Origin: Pseudomonadota bacterium
GTDB lineage: Bacteria > Pseudomonadota > Alphaproteobacteria > Rhizobiales > Phreatobacteraceae
Length of the DNA stretch: 64,000 nt
Reading direction: 5' to 3'
Assembly (NCBI GenBank): GCA_020161695.1
Contig: JAIUOO010000006.1
Coordinates: 1-64,000, forward strand
Shown here: positions 42,199 through 54,116 of the stretch, one piece after another
Layout: each line of letters opens with the position of its first letter
Numbering within the stretch: the first letter of the stretch is position 1
The notes under the pieces: model-generated
What the model saw: only the letters and a program-made list of their open reading frames with translations
Told to the model about the DNA's origin: nothing
The model's database searches: none
Translations under genes and position numbers: made by a program

Positions 42199-43155
42199 AT
42201 GATGATCGGCAGGACGATCAGGATCTGGCTGCGGATCGAGGTGGCGGCGATGATCGTCGCGGCGGGCATCCTGCTCGTTGCGTCGAACATGCCCTCGCGG
42301 GCGCAGTCGGCGGCTGAGTTCATGGACCGCATCCAGCGCATGGAGGCGCAGATCCGCTCACTGAACGGCCAGCTCGAACAGTCGCAGTTCCGCGTGCGCC
42401 AGCTCGAGGAACAGCAGCGCCGCATGCAGGCGGATATCGAGTTCCGCCTCAACGAACTGGAAGGTGCGCGCGGTGGTGCGCGACCCGGGCAGCAGCCGCA
42501 GCGGCCCCAGCAGCAGCAACAGCCGCCGCAGCGCCGCAGCGATGCCTTCGACCCGACCCAGCAGCAGCCGGGCACACCCGGCGGGCCGCGCGATCTCGGC
42601 GCGACGCCGCCCGGGGCCAATGCCGCGCCGCCGCGCTCGGCGGGCGCTGGCGGTCCGGGCGGGGCAGGGCCGCTCGACCTCGGCCAGCTCTCCGGCCAGG
42701 CGGCCGCCGATCCCTCGCTGGAGCCAGGTGTGCCGCGGACCGGATCGACCGGCACGCAGCCGATCATCGCCGCCTCGCCGCGCGACGAATACAACGCCGC
42801 CATCGCCCTCCTGAACCGGCGCGACTACGAGCAGGCCGAGATCGCCCTGCGCGGCTTCCTGCAGAACCACCCGCGCGACCGCATGGTGGGTGATGCGACC
42901 CACCAGCTCGGCGAAGCCATGTACCAGCGCCGCCAGTACCGCGAGGCGGCCGAACAGTTCCTGAAGGTTTCCACCGACTATCCGCGCGCCGGCCGCGCGC
43001 CGTCGAGCCTCCTGCGCCTCGGCCAGTCGCTGAATGCCCTCGGCGAGCGCGAGGCGGCCTGCGCCGCCTATGCGGAGTTCAACCGCAAGTATCCGAACGC
43101 CAACCAGTCGACCCGCACGGCGGTTGCCAGCGAGCAGCGTCGTGCCAGCTGCTGA
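42199..43155 (+). CDS. cpoB: Cell division coordinator CpoB (YbgF)
   Basis: 318 residues: signal peptide (IVAAGILLVASNMPSRAQS), a trimerising coiled coil (MDRIQRMEAQIRSLNGQLEQ, QFRVRQLEEQQRRMQADIE), a long Gln/Pro/Gly-rich linker, and C-terminal TPR repeats (YNAAIALLNRRDYEQAEIAL, QLGEAMYQRRQYREAAEQFL, SLLRLGQSLNALGEREAAC). CpoB coordinates peptidoglycan synthesis with Tol-driven constriction. The start follows GAAGGG. The tilS start lies inside its last codons. Confidence 0.95.
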   Translation: MMIGRTIRIWLRIEVAAMIVAAGILLVASNMPSRAQSAAEFMDRIQRMEAQIRSLNGQLEQSQFRVRQLEEQQRRMQADIEFRLNELEGARGGARPGQQPQRPQQQQQPPQRRSDAFDPTQQQPGTPGGPRDLGATPPGANAAPPRSAGAGGPGGAGPLDLGQLSGQAAADPSLEPGVPRTGSTGTQPIIAASPRDEYNAAIALLNRRDYEQAEIALRGFLQNHPRDRMVGDATHQLGEAMYQRRQYREAAEQFLKVSTDYPRAGRAPSSLLRLGQSLNALGEREAACAAYAEFNRKYPNANQSTRTAVASEQRRASC

Positions 43156-44185
43156 GGTCGAGGCCGCGTCCTCCCTCGCCGACGCCGAGCTTTCGGACCT
43201 TCTCGACCGCTTCTCCTCCTATCCGGCCCTGGTTCTCGCCGTGTCCGGCGGTCCGGATTCCTTCGGGATGCTGGCGGCCTTCGCGCGCTGGCGCGCGGGC
43301 GGGCGCGGCGGACCGGTGCTTCATGTCGCAACCATCGACCATGGCCTGAGGCCCGAGGCGGCAGGCGAATGCACGGCAGTGGTGGCGGCGGCTGAGCGGC
43401 TCGGCATGGCCGCTGCGAAGCTCGACTGGCTGGGGGACAAGCCCGCTGCGGGGCTGCAGGAAGCGGCCCGGCAGGCGCGCTATCGCCTGCTGGCGGATCA
43501 TGCCCGCGCTGTCGGCGCCCCGGTCGTGGTGGTGGCGCATACCCTGTCGGATCAGGCCGAGACCGTGCTGATGCGGCTCGCGCGCGGGTCGGGCCCGCTC
43601 GGCCTCAAGGGCATGGCGGCGACCAGTCGCCGCGAGGGCGTCGAGATCGCCCGGCCGTTCCTGTGGGTGACGGGCGCGCGCCTCGCCGCGACCGCCGGCG
43701 CGTCCGGGCTCGACCCCATCGCCGATCCGTCCAATGGCGACGATCGCTTCACCCGCGTGCGCATGCGTCGCCTGATGGCCCTGCTGGAGCCGGAAGGGCT
43801 GGACGCCGAGCGGCTCGCGGTCCTCGCCGGGCGGATGCAGATGCTCGACGAGGCGCTTGCCCGGCAGGCAGACATGCTTGCAGATGCCTGCGCGCAGCCC
43901 TCCGTCGCGCCGGGAACGAAGGTATTCGACGGTTCCGGCTGGCTGTCGGAGCCCTTCGCCGCCGTTCAGGCGCTGCTGGCGCGCGCCATTGCGGAGACCG
44001 GCGACACTGCGATTGCCGAACGGCTGGAGGCCCTCGAGGCGCTCACCGGCGCCGTTCTGATGGCGATCGCTGGCGGATCGGCCCATCGCGAAACGCTGCG
44101 CGGCGCGGCCGTGCAGGTCACGGCGGGGGGGCGCGTCATCGTGGCGCGGGAGCCGGCGCGCCGGCCGCCGAACCCCGCCGGTTGA
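43142..44185 (+). CDS. tilS: tRNA(Ile)-lysidine synthase
   Basis: 347 residues. The ATP-pyrophosphatase loop is LAVSGGPDSFGML; DHGLRPEAAGE, HTLSDQAETVLMRLARGSG and the RRLMALLEPEG segment are conserved. It adds lysine to C34 of the CAU-anticodon tRNA-Ile so that it reads AUA. A GTG at 43142 inside the cpoB end (14-bp overlap) is the best start; none of the ATGs upstream match. The C-terminal domain is short, as in other alphaproteobacteria. Confidence 0.92.
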   Translation: MPAAEVEAASSLADAELSDLLDRFSSYPALVLAVSGGPDSFGMLAAFARWRAGGRGGPVLHVATIDHGLRPEAAGECTAVVAAAERLGMAAAKLDWLGDKPAAGLQEAARQARYRLLADHARAVGAPVVVVAHTLSDQAETVLMRLARGSGPLGLKGMAATSRREGVEIARPFLWVTGARLAATAGASGLDPIADPSNGDDRFTRVRMRRLMALLEPEGLDAERLAVLAGRMQMLDEALARQADMLADACAQPSVAPGTKVFDGSGWLSEPFAAVQALLARAIAETGDTAIAERLEALEALTGAVLMAIAGGSAHRETLRGAAVQVTAGGRVIVAREPARRPPNPAG

Positions 44186-44293
44186 GGTTTCCTGCGTGAT
44201 TTCCGGCCTGGAAGGCCCGCTGGCGGCGGCATGGCGGGCGTGCCATCGCGGAAACCAAACCGGCGGAAATGCTAGTCCTTTGGTGGGCGGTTC

Positions 44294-44322
44294 TTGGCAA
44301 GGCGATGCCCGGCGCCTACATT
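44294..44322 (+). promoter_or_regulatory. Candidate promoter of ftsH
   Basis: TTGGCA (44294-44299), 17 bp, TACATT (44317-44322), in the 226-bp gap before ftsH. The gap contains no other gene. Confidence 0.45.
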
Positions 44323-44411
44323 GGGGCTCTACGGGTTATGCCGCATGACGCCCGATTTCGCGCGCCCTTCCGGCGCCACGCGCGCGGCGACACCCTGGGG
44401 ATGGACAAGCG

Positions 44412-46331
<1,920 letters not shown>

Positions 46332-46353
46332 TGCGGCTTGCTTGAGAATGCGC

Positions 46354-46381
46354 GAAGGGCGGGCCACAGTGCCCGCCCTTC
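46354..46381 (+). terminator. Terminator after ftsH
   Basis: GAAGGGCGGGC and GCCCGCCCTTC pair around CACAGT, 22 bp after the ftsH stop. The T-tract is weak. Confidence 0.8.
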
Positions 46382-46399
46382 GTCGTTTCCGGCCCTCCC

Positions 46400-47518
46400 A
46401 TGACCATCATCCGCGTCGAGCCCTTCATCCTGCACGTGCCTGTCACGGGCTCGTCCATCTCGGATTCGACCCATACGCTGTCGCATTGGGGTGTCGTCGG
46501 CTGCCGCATCCACACCGATGACGGGCGGATCGGCACCGGCTTCACCGGCACCCACGCCCATCTTGCCGGCGACCGGCTGGTCACGGACTGCATCGCCACC
46601 TGCTATGCGGACCTGCTGGTCGGCGAGGACGAGGCCGACATCACGCGGCTCTGGCAGAAGCTGGCGCGCCATCCGCCGGTGCAATGGATAGGGCGCGCCG
46701 GCATCACCCACATCGCGCTCGGTGCCGTCGACATCGCCCTGTGGGACCTCAAGGCGCAGCGGGCGGGGCAGCCGCTCTGGAAACTGCTCGGCGGCGCGAC
46801 CTCCGACAGGGTGACGGCCTACAACACCGATATCGGCTGGCTCTCCATTCCCGATGACGAACTGATCGCCGGCTCCCGCCGCGTGGTCGAGGAGGAGGGT
46901 TTCCGGGGCGTCAAGATCAAGGTCGGCTCGGCCGATATCGCGCGCGACCTGAAGCGCCTGGAGGCGGTGCGGCGCGCCATCGGTCCGCATGTCACCATGG
47001 CCATCGACGCCAACGGCCGCTGGGACCTGCCGACGTGCCTGCGCTTCTGCCGCGGGGCCGAGGGTCTCGACATCCTCTGGTTCGAGGAACCGCTCTGGTA
47101 CGACGACGTGGCTGGGCATGTGCGGCTCGCCGCGCAGGGCGGCATTCCGGTCGCGCTGGGCGAGCAACTCTATACAGCCGAGGCCTTCGCGGACTTCATC
47201 GCGCGCGGCGCGCTGCACTATGTCCAGCCCGACGTGACGCGTCTCGCCGGCATCACCGAATATATCCGCGTTGCGGAGGCGGCCCATGCCGCGCGGCTGC
47301 CGGTGGTCGCCCATGCCGGCGACATGAGCCAGGTCCACGTGCATCTCGCCTTCTGGCACCCGGCGACGACCATGCTGGAATATATCCCATGGATCCGGAC
47401 CTGTTTCGCCGAGCCGGTCACGGTGACTGACGGCGACGCGATCCGCCCCGAGCAACCCGGCGCGGGCACGGCGGTGAAGCCGGAAGCCTTCGCGCGCTTC
47501 GCCAAATCGCTGTCCTGA
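46400..47518 (+). CDS. Enolase-superfamily sugar-acid dehydratase (mandelate racemase/muconate lactonising type)
   Basis: 372 residues. The barrel carries KIKVG (catalytic Lys-x-Lys), metal ligands Asp in [10 protein letters not shown], Glu in [10 protein letters not shown] and Glu in ALGEQL, then [10 protein letters not shown] and the His of VVAHAGDMS, typical of the mandelate-racemase subgroup. These enzymes dehydrate or racemise sugar acids. The exact substrate is not deducible. It starts 68 bp after ftsH, behind the terminator, and has no sugar-transport neighbours. Confidence 0.9.
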   Translation: MTIIRVEPFILHVPVTGSSISDSTHTLSHWGVVGCRIHTDDGRIGTGFTGTHAHLAGDRLVTDCIATCYADLLVGEDEADITRLWQKLARHPPVQWIGRAGITHIALGAVDIALWDLKAQRAGQPLWKLLGGATSDRVTAYNTDIGWLSIPDDELIAGSRRVVEEEGFRGVKIKVGSADIARDLKRLEAVRRAIGPHVTMAIDANGRWDLPTCLRFCRGAEGLDILWFEEPLWYDDVAGHVRLAAQGGIPVALGEQLYTAEAFADFIARGALHYVQPDVTRLAGITEYIRVAEAAHAARLPVVAHAGDMSQVHVHLAFWHPATTMLEYIPWIRTCFAEPVTVTDGDAIRPEQPGAGTAVKPEAFARFAKSLS

Positions 47519-47626
47519 CGGGGGAAATCGGCGCTGCGGCCTTGCCCGGGCGCTATCCGGGCGGCTAAGTCTTGGCAGTAAGACAGTTGCGCGCGCCGCA
47601 TTGGCGCCACAAGCGGGGCCCATGGC

Positions 47627-50572
47627 GTGACGCCTGTTTCACATCCAGTGCTCACCTCCAGACGTCGCGCGCCCGTGCGTATGCCGCTTGCCCTGATCCG
47701 GTTCTGCCTGTTCTGCGTCGCCGTCGCCTGCGGCGTGCTCGCGGTCGACCCGCGTGCCGCCGAGGCCGCCGACGCCATCGCGGTGACGGCCGGTACGCCC
47801 GCGATCAATCTCGGGCGGGCCGTGACCTTCGTGCAGGGCGAGGGCGACCGCGTCAGCGTGCCGACCGCCCCCGGTTCGGACGGCATCGTCCGCCGCATGG
47901 AGGTACGCCACACGCAGACCGGGTCGAGCCCGGTCTGGGCCGTCTTCACGCTGTCCAACGCCACCGACGAGCAGGTCGACCGCCTCGTCGTCGTGCCGCA
48001 ATACCGGCTGATCCGTTCGGGGCTGGTGCGCCCCGATCTCGGCTCGCAGCGCATCGTGGCGCTGACGCCGAGCCAGGGCTTCCGGCCGGAGCGCCAGTCG
48101 GCCGTCGATCAGGACGTGTTCCAGATCACGCTGGACCCCGGCACAACGGTCACCTTCGTCGCGGAACTGCGCGACCCCCGGATTCCGCAGATCACGCTGT
48201 GGCAGCCGGACGCGTTCAAGGACCGCGAGAACTCATTCACGCTCTACCGCGGCATCATCCTCGGCATTGCCGGCCTGCTGGCGCTGTTCCTGACCATCCT
48301 GTTCGTCGTCAAGGGCTCGCTGATGTTCCCGGCGGCGGCGCTGCTCGCCTGGGCGGTGCTCGGCACGCTCGGCCTCGATTTCGGCTTCTGGACGCGCATC
48401 ATGGAGCTGTCGCCGGAGGCGGTCGCCTTCTGGCGCGCGGTGTCGGAGGCGATCCTCTCCGCCACGCTGATGATCTTCCTGTTCGCCTATCTCGACCTCA
48501 ACCGGTGGCACGTGCGCTACACCGTGCTGACGGCGGTCTGGCTCGCCTTTGCCGGCGGCATGGTGACGCTCGCCTGGTTCGACCCGCCGATCGCCGCCGG
48601 AATCGCCCGGCTCGGCATCGGCGCTGTGACCATTCTCGGCACGGTGATCCTCGTCTATCTCGCCTTCCTGCGCTACGACCGCGCCATCAATCTGGTGCCG
48701 ACCTGGACCCTGTTCATGATCTGGTCGGGCGCGGCGCTGCTGATGGTCACCGGCCGGCTCAACAACGAGATCGCGGCGCCGGCCCTGCTCGGCGCGCTGG
48801 TTCTGCTGGTCATGCTGATCGGCTTCACGGTGATGCAGCACGCCTTTGCCGGCGGCGGCATGCCCAAGGGCCTCGTCTCAGACACCGAGCGCAAGGCGCT
48901 GGCGCTGACCGGGGCCGGCGACATCATCTTCGACTGGGACGTCGGCTCGAACCGCGTGGTCGTCGGCCACGAGCTCGAAGCCCATCTCGGCCTCAAGCGC
49001 GGCTCGCTGGAGGGGCAGGCGAACCGCTTCATCGACGCGCTGCATCCGGGCGACCGCGATCGGCTGCGCTCGACCTTCGATACCGTGGTGGAGCATCGCC
49101 GCGGCCGCCTCGTCGAAGAATTCCGCATGCGCGTGGCCGATGGTCATTTCGTCTGGATCGTGTTGCGCGCGCGGCCCGTGGTCGGTTCGGACGGCGAGGT
49201 GATCCGCCTCGTCGGCACGCTGACCGACATCACCGAGTTCAAGACCTCGGAGGAGCGGCTGCTTCACGACGCCGTCCACGACAACCTCACCGGTCTGCCC
49301 AACCGCGAACTGTTCCTCGACCGGCTGGAAGCGGCCCTCAACCAGGCGCAGGCCGATGACGGTCGCCGGCCGACCGTGCTGGTGCTCGACATCGACCGGT
49401 TCAAGCAGGTCAACGATTCGGTCGGCATGTCGGTGGGCGATTCCATCCTGCTGACCGTTTCGCGGCGGCTGGCGCGGCTCCTGAAGCCGCAGGACACGCT
49501 GGCGCGGTTCAACGGCGACCAGTTCGGCATCATCCTCATCTCCGAGCGCGCCGCCGAGCGGATCACCGCCTTCGCCGAGACGATCCGCAAGACGCTGCGC
49601 GCGCCGCTCGCCTTCGGCGACCGCGAGATTTTCCTCACGGGGTCGCTCGGCATCGCGCTCGCCGACGGCACCCAGCGCAAGCGCGAGGACCTGCTGAAGG
49701 ACGCCGAGCTTGCTGCCTATCACGCCAAGCGCCTTGGCGGCGACCGGATCGAGGTGTTCAAGCCGGCGCTGCGCGCCCACAAGAGCGACCGCCTGGCGCT
49801 CGAGAGCGACCTGAGGCGTGCGCTGGAGCGCGGCGAGATCGCTCTCGTCTATCAGCCGGTCGTCCGCCTCGCCGACCGCACGCTTGCCGGCTTCGAGGCG
49901 CTGGTGCGCTGGGACCATCCGCGGCTCGGCCGCCTGCCGCCGGGCGAGTTCATCGCCATTGCCGAGGAGACCGGGCTGATCGTCGATCTCGGCCTGTTCG
50001 TCATGGATCGCGCGGCCCGCCAGCTTGCCAGCTGGCAGGCGCTGATGCCGCTCGACCCGCCGCTGTTCACGGCGGTCAACGTCTCGTCCCGCCAGCTCCT
50101 GCGCCACGACCTGCTGCAGGATATCAAGGGGGTTCTGGCGCGCGCGCCGGTGGCACGCGGCTCGTTCAAGATCGAGCTGACCGAGAGCCTCGTCATGGAG
50201 AACCCGGAATATGCCGCGCAGATGCTCCAGCGCATCCGCGACCTCGGCGCCGGCCTGTCGCTCGACGATTTTGGCACGGGCTATTCCTCGCTCGCCTATC
50301 TCCAGCGCTTCCCGTTCGACACGATCAAGATCGACAAGAGCTTCGTGCGCGCCGACAGCCGCGGCTCGCGCTCGGTGCTGCTGCGCTCGATCATCGCGCT
50401 CGGCCACGACCTCGGCATGGAAGTCGTCGCGGAGGGCGCCGAGACTGATGCGGACGCTGTCGAGCTCTATCAGTTCGGCGCCGATTTCGCGCAAGGCTTC
50501 GCCTTCGGCGAGCCGATGACCGCCGACCAGGCGACCAAGCTGCTCAAGGCCGCGGTGGCGCAGGCGGCGTGA
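47627..50572 (+). CDS. Membrane cyclic-di-GMP signalling protein: 7TM sensor, PAS, degenerate GGDEF, EAL
   Basis: 981 residues. An N-terminal signal (ALIRFCLFCVAVACGVLAV) leads to a periplasmic domain, then a block of about seven spans (7TMR-DISM-like, about 205-420), a PAS domain (ALTGAGDIIFDWDVG to LVGTLTDITEF), GGDEF and EAL domains. The GGDEF signature is changed to NGDQF (about 629-633), so cyclase activity is unlikely. The EAL is intact: FEALVRW (Glu757), LDDFGTGYSSL and KIDKSFV, so it is probably a phosphodiesterase. The GTG at 47627 is used; an ATG at 47681 directly before the signal is possible. Confidence 0.9.
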   Translation: MTPVSHPVLTSRRRAPVRMPLALIRFCLFCVAVACGVLAVDPRAAEAADAIAVTAGTPAINLGRAVTFVQGEGDRVSVPTAPGSDGIVRRMEVRHTQTGSSPVWAVFTLSNATDEQVDRLVVVPQYRLIRSGLVRPDLGSQRIVALTPSQGFRPERQSAVDQDVFQITLDPGTTVTFVAELRDPRIPQITLWQPDAFKDRENSFTLYRGIILGIAGLLALFLTILFVVKGSLMFPAAALLAWAVLGTLGLDFGFWTRIMELSPEAVAFWRAVSEAILSATLMIFLFAYLDLNRWHVRYTVLTAVWLAFAGGMVTLAWFDPPIAAGIARLGIGAVTILGTVILVYLAFLRYDRAINLVPTWTLFMIWSGAALLMVTGRLNNEIAAPALLGALVLLVMLIGFTVMQHAFAGGGMPKGLVSDTERKALALTGAGDIIFDWDVGSNRVVVGHELEAHLGLKRGSLEGQANRFIDALHPGDRDRLRSTFDTVVEHRRGRLVEEFRMRVADGHFVWIVLRARPVVGSDGEVIRLVGTLTDITEFKTSEERLLHDAVHDNLTGLPNRELFLDRLEAALNQAQADDGRRPTVLVLDIDRFKQVNDSVGMSVGDSILLTVSRRLARLLKPQDTLARFNGDQFGIILISERAAERITAFAETIRKTLRAPLAFGDREIFLTGSLGIALADGTQRKREDLLKDAELAAYHAKRLGGDRIEVFKPALRAHKSDRLALESDLRRALERGEIALVYQPVVRLADRTLAGFEALVRWDHPRLGRLPPGEFIAIAEETGLIVDLGLFVMDRAARQLASWQALMPLDPPLFTAVNVSSRQLLRHDLLQDIKGVLARAPVARGSFKIELTESLVMENPEYAAQMLQRIRDLGAGLSLDDFGTGYSSLAYLQRFPFDTIKIDKSFVRADSRGSRSVLLRSIIALGHDLGMEVVAEGAETDADAVELYQFGADFAQGFAFGEPMTADQATKLLKAAVAQAA

Positions 50573-50678
50573 CGCTGTCGGGGCTGTCCTTTCGCCCGGT
50601 CACATATGCGTTCCGCCGCTTTCCTTTTGGCCTTGGCGGCTGCCTACTGCCGGCCGCCAATTCCCGAGGACAGCTCCC

Positions 50679-51689
50679 ATGAAGCCCCGCAATCTCGGCC
50701 GCTCCGGCGTCAAGGTCTCGCCCATCTGCCTCGGCACGATGATGTTCGGAGGACCGACCAGCGAGGCGGATGCCGCCCGTATCATCGCGCGCGCCAAGGA
50801 GGCCGGGGTCAATTTCATCGATACGGCGGATGTCTATACCGAAGGGCGCTCCGAGGAGATCACCGGCCGCGCCATCAAGGCCGATCGTTCGCACTGGGTG
50901 CTGGCGACCAAGCTCGCCAATCCGACCGGCCCGGGCCCCAATGATCGCGGCCTGTCGCGCCTCTACATGATGCGCGCCGTGGAGGCCTCGCTGAAGCGGC
51001 TCGGCACGGATGTCATCGATATCTACTACCTCCACAAGGAGGACCACGCGACGCCTCTCGAGGAGACCGTGCGCGCGCTGGGCGACCTGATCCGGGCCGG
51101 CAAGATCCGGCACTACGGCGTGTCCAACCATCGCTCGTGGCGCATCGCCGAGATATGCAACCTCGCCGACCGGATGGGCATCGACAGGCCCGTGGTCAGC
51201 CAGCCCTACTACAACGCCATGAACCGGATGCCGGAAGTGGAGCATCTGCCGGCCTGCGGCTTCTACGGCCTCGGCGTGGTGCCCTATTCGCCGCTGGCGC
51301 GCGGCATCCTGTCGGGCAAGTACGATCCCAAGGCGCCGCCGCCCGCCGATACCCGCGCGGGGCGGGCCGATACGCGGATGATGCAGACCGAGTGGCGCAA
51401 GGAATCGCTGGTCATCGCGCAGAAGATGAAGACCCATGCCGAGAAGCGCGGCGTCACGCCGGGCCAGTTCGCCACCGCCTGGGTGCTGAACAATGCCTTC
51501 ATCACGGCGGCCATTGCGGGCCCGCGCACGATGGAGCAGTTCGAGGACTATCTCGGCGCGCCGGGCTATGCCTTCACCCCGGCCGACGAGGCCCTGGTCA
51601 ACCGGCTGGTTCCCTCGGGCCACCCCTCGACGCCGGGCTATACCGATCCAGCCTATCCGCTGGAGGGACGGGTGCCGCGTTCGATCTGA
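50679..51689 (+). CDS. Aldo/keto reductase
   Basis: 336 residues with the AKR tetrad in NFIDTADVYTEGRSEE (Asp, Tyr), WVLATKLAN (Lys) and DIYYLHKED (His). GVSNHRSWRIAEI and the late ITAAIAGPRTMEQFEDYLG bind NADPH. It reduces an aldehyde or ketone; the family is broad (similar to YajO/Tas types). Start MKPRNLGRSGVKVSPICLG matches the family. It is convergent with the diguanylate cyclase genes. Confidence 0.93.
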   Translation: MKPRNLGRSGVKVSPICLGTMMFGGPTSEADAARIIARAKEAGVNFIDTADVYTEGRSEEITGRAIKADRSHWVLATKLANPTGPGPNDRGLSRLYMMRAVEASLKRLGTDVIDIYYLHKEDHATPLEETVRALGDLIRAGKIRHYGVSNHRSWRIAEICNLADRMGIDRPVVSQPYYNAMNRMPEVEHLPACGFYGLGVVPYSPLARGILSGKYDPKAPPPADTRAGRADTRMMQTEWRKESLVIAQKMKTHAEKRGVTPGQFATAWVLNNAFITAAIAGPRTMEQFEDYLGAPGYAFTPADEALVNRLVPSGHPSTPGYTDPAYPLEGRVPRSI

Positions 51690-51695
51690 CCGGCC

Positions 51696-52862
51696 CTAGC
51701 GGAACACGACATCCATCGCCACCACGCGGTCGCGGCCGGCGCGCTTGGCCTGGTAGAGGCCGGCATCGGCCTCGGCCAGGAGCCTGTCGAGGCTGTCAGT
51801 CGTCGCCTCGGTGGGGGCGATGCCGATGCTGGCGGAGATCCTGACGACCGCGCCCTCGTACCGCAGGTCCAGCGCAGCGATGCGCGCCCGCAGCTCCTCG
51901 GCGATATGGGTTGCAGTCAACAGGTCGGTGTCGGGGAGAAGGCAGCCGAACTCCTCGCCGCCGAGCCGGCCGAACGCGTCGCCCGGCCGCAGCTGCGCGG
52001 CAATCGCGCCCGCCACCGCGACCAGGACGGCATCGCCGGCGGCATGGCCGAGGGTGTCGTTGATCGTCTTGAAGCGGTCGATGTCGACAATAAGGGCGCA
52101 GGCCGGCCGGTTCTCGCGGGCCGCTGCCGCCACGAGCGGCTCCGCGACATCGAAGAAGGCCCGCCGGTTGGGAGCGCCGGTCAGCATGTCGGTATTGGCG
52201 GCCTGCCGGTAACGGTTTTCCGCCCGGTCCTTCGTCAGCGATATCTGCAGGAAGGTGATGAGCGTGACGTGGATCAGTCCCGCGAACAGGATGAGCGTGA
52301 AGGCCGGCGATGCCTGCACTCCGGTATTGTCCGGAGCTTCGCTCAGGAGGACCAGCGGGACCCGCGCCAGGAACATCGCTCCATTGAGGATCAGCCAGAC
52401 CACCGCGGGGTAGCGCGAAACCAGCCTCTCGCCCCTGAGGTTCCACAGCGTCGTGGCGGCGGCGAAGCAGGCGGACGCGGAGAGAAGCGAGACGCCGACG
52501 ATGCGCCAGCTGGCATTTAGGTGGAAGGCCGGCCACTGGTTGAGCGCGAGCCAGACCAGCGCCGGCGCGGCGATCATCCAGACCGGCGCCGGGCGATGGC
52601 AGAACCGGCGCGTGCCGGCCCAGTTGAGAGCATAGGCGGAAACGATCAGGGCATTGGCCAGATCGATCGTCAGGCGGTCGTGGGTGATGCCGCGCAGGCC
52701 GGCCAGTATCAGGCCCGCGGCACCGACGAGATTGGCAAGGCCCCAATAGACCAGGCCCGGCTCGTCGCGGTTCTGGCGCGACGAAATGAGCAGCAGGAGG
52801 CCGGTGACGAGCGCAACCGTCGTCAGGGACAGAAGCAGGGTCCTGGGATCGAATACCGACAT
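51696..52862 (-). CDS. Diguanylate cyclase with N-terminal membrane sensor (copy 1)
   Basis: 388 residues: about six membrane spans (to residue ~215), then a GGDEF domain with LTGAPNRRAFFD, VDIDRFKTINDTLGHAAGD and the active site RLGGEEFG. It makes cyclic-di-GMP. The product ends DRVVAMDVVFR, exactly as the next gene upstream. The two genes are tandem duplicates, but only the catalytic half stays nearly identical. The start MSVFDPRTLLL at 52862 aligns with the paralogue. Confidence 0.93.
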   Translation of the reverse strand: MSVFDPRTLLLSLTTVALVTGLLLLISSRQNRDEPGLVYWGLANLVGAAGLILAGLRGITHDRLTIDLANALIVSAYALNWAGTRRFCHRPAPVWMIAAPALVWLALNQWPAFHLNASWRIVGVSLLSASACFAAATTLWNLRGERLVSRYPAVVWLILNGAMFLARVPLVLLSEAPDNTGVQASPAFTLILFAGLIHVTLITFLQISLTKDRAENRYRQAANTDMLTGAPNRRAFFDVAEPLVAAAARENRPACALIVDIDRFKTINDTLGHAAGDAVLVAVAGAIAAQLRPGDAFGRLGGEEFGCLLPDTDLLTATHIAEELRARIAALDLRYEGAVVRISASIGIAPTEATTDSLDRLLAEADAGLYQAKRAGRDRVVAMDVVFR

Positions 52863-52958
52863 CCGCCACTCCGGTGCTGGCCGCCGCGCCGGCGAGGCGA
52901 GGCAGGATGCTGACGCTCCTTGCAGTCAACGTCCGAACAGCAATCGTGTTCTGGTGGC

Positions 52959-54116
52959 TTATCGGAAGACGACGTCCATCGCCACCACGCGATCGCGACC
53001 GGCGCGCTTGGCCTGATAAAGGCCTGCATCGGCTTCGGCCAGAAGCCTGTCGAGGCTGTCAGTCGTCACCTCGGTGGGGGCGATGCCGATGCTGGCCGAA
53101 ACCCTGACGACGGAACCCTCGAAACGCAGGTCGAGCCTGGCGATGCTTGCCCGCAGTCCCTCGGCGAGGCGGGTCGCCGTCAGGAGACCGGTATCGGGGA
53201 GGAAACAACCGAACTCCTCGCCGCCGAGCCTGCCGAACACGTCGCCCGGCCGCAGCTGCGCGGCAATCGCATCCGACACCGCGACGAGGACGGCGTCGCC
53301 GCCGGCATGGCCGAGGCTGTCGTTGATCGCCTTGAACCGGTCGATATCGACGACGAGCACGCAGGCCGGCCGGTTCTCGCGGACCGCCGACGCCACCAGA
53401 GGCTCCGCGGCATCGAAGAAGGCCCGCCGGTTGGGAGCGCCGGTCAGCATGTCGGTCTCGGCAGCGCGACGATAGCGATTGTCGGCACGGCTCTTGGTCA
53501 ATGCCAGCTGGAGGAAGGAGAGCAGGACGGCGTGGATGATCGCGCCGAAAAGCCCGAACGTCATGAAGGTGGAGGCAAGGGCAGTCGCGCCGTCCGGGAA
53601 GTTCTGCGTCAGCATCAGTGGCGCACGGATGCCGACGATGGTGCCGTGAATGAGGAGCCAGACAATGGTCGGCCGCCGCGCGACGAGTTCCTCGCCCCGG
53701 AACCGATAGAGCGTCCAGGCTGTCGCATAGCACCACACGGTCGCGAACAGGGCGCTGAGCGCGAGGCGCCATTCGAGGGACTGGAAATAGGGAAACTGGT
53801 TGAGGGCGAGCCAGAGGATCGGCGGTGCGACGATGACGGCCGGCGCAGCGGTCCGGTAGCAGAAGCGGCGCATGCCCGCCCAGTTCAGCATGTAGCCGAG
53901 GAGGATCGCGGCGAACGAGAGGTTCATCAGGCCGACCGAAGGCCGGTTGACGATCAGACCGATCGTGAGGATGCCGATGCCGGCGATGAAGTTTGCCGCG
54001 CCCCAGTAGAGCAGGGCCCCCTCGTCCCGCGCCTGGCGCGCCGAAACGAGCTGGATCAGGCCGGTGACCAGCATAAGCGCAATGAGGGTCAGCAGCAGCG
54101 TACGGGGGTCGAGCAT
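52959..54116 (-). CDS. Diguanylate cyclase with N-terminal membrane sensor (copy 2)
   Basis: 385 residues from the ATG at 54116, which aligns MLDPRTLLL with the start of copy 1; an upstream ATG at 54203 would add 29 residues. The same plan is present: about six spans, LTGAPNRRAFFD, VDIDRFKAINDSLGHAGGD and RLGGEEFG. The sensory half differs at most positions from copy 1, while the last 33 residues are the same. It is 96 bp upstream of copy 1 in the same direction. A TTGCGTTGCA box is at 54193-54202. Confidence 0.92.
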   Translation of the reverse strand: MLDPRTLLLTLIALMLVTGLIQLVSARQARDEGALLYWGAANFIAGIGILTIGLIVNRPSVGLMNLSFAAILLGYMLNWAGMRRFCYRTAAPAVIVAPPILWLALNQFPYFQSLEWRLALSALFATVWCYATAWTLYRFRGEELVARRPTIVWLLIHGTIVGIRAPLMLTQNFPDGATALASTFMTFGLFGAIIHAVLLSFLQLALTKSRADNRYRRAAETDMLTGAPNRRAFFDAAEPLVASAVRENRPACVLVVDIDRFKAINDSLGHAGGDAVLVAVSDAIAAQLRPGDVFGRLGGEEFGCFLPDTGLLTATRLAEGLRASIARLDLRFEGSVVRVSASIGIAPTEVTTDSLDRLLAEADAGLYQAKRAGRDRVVAMDVVFR

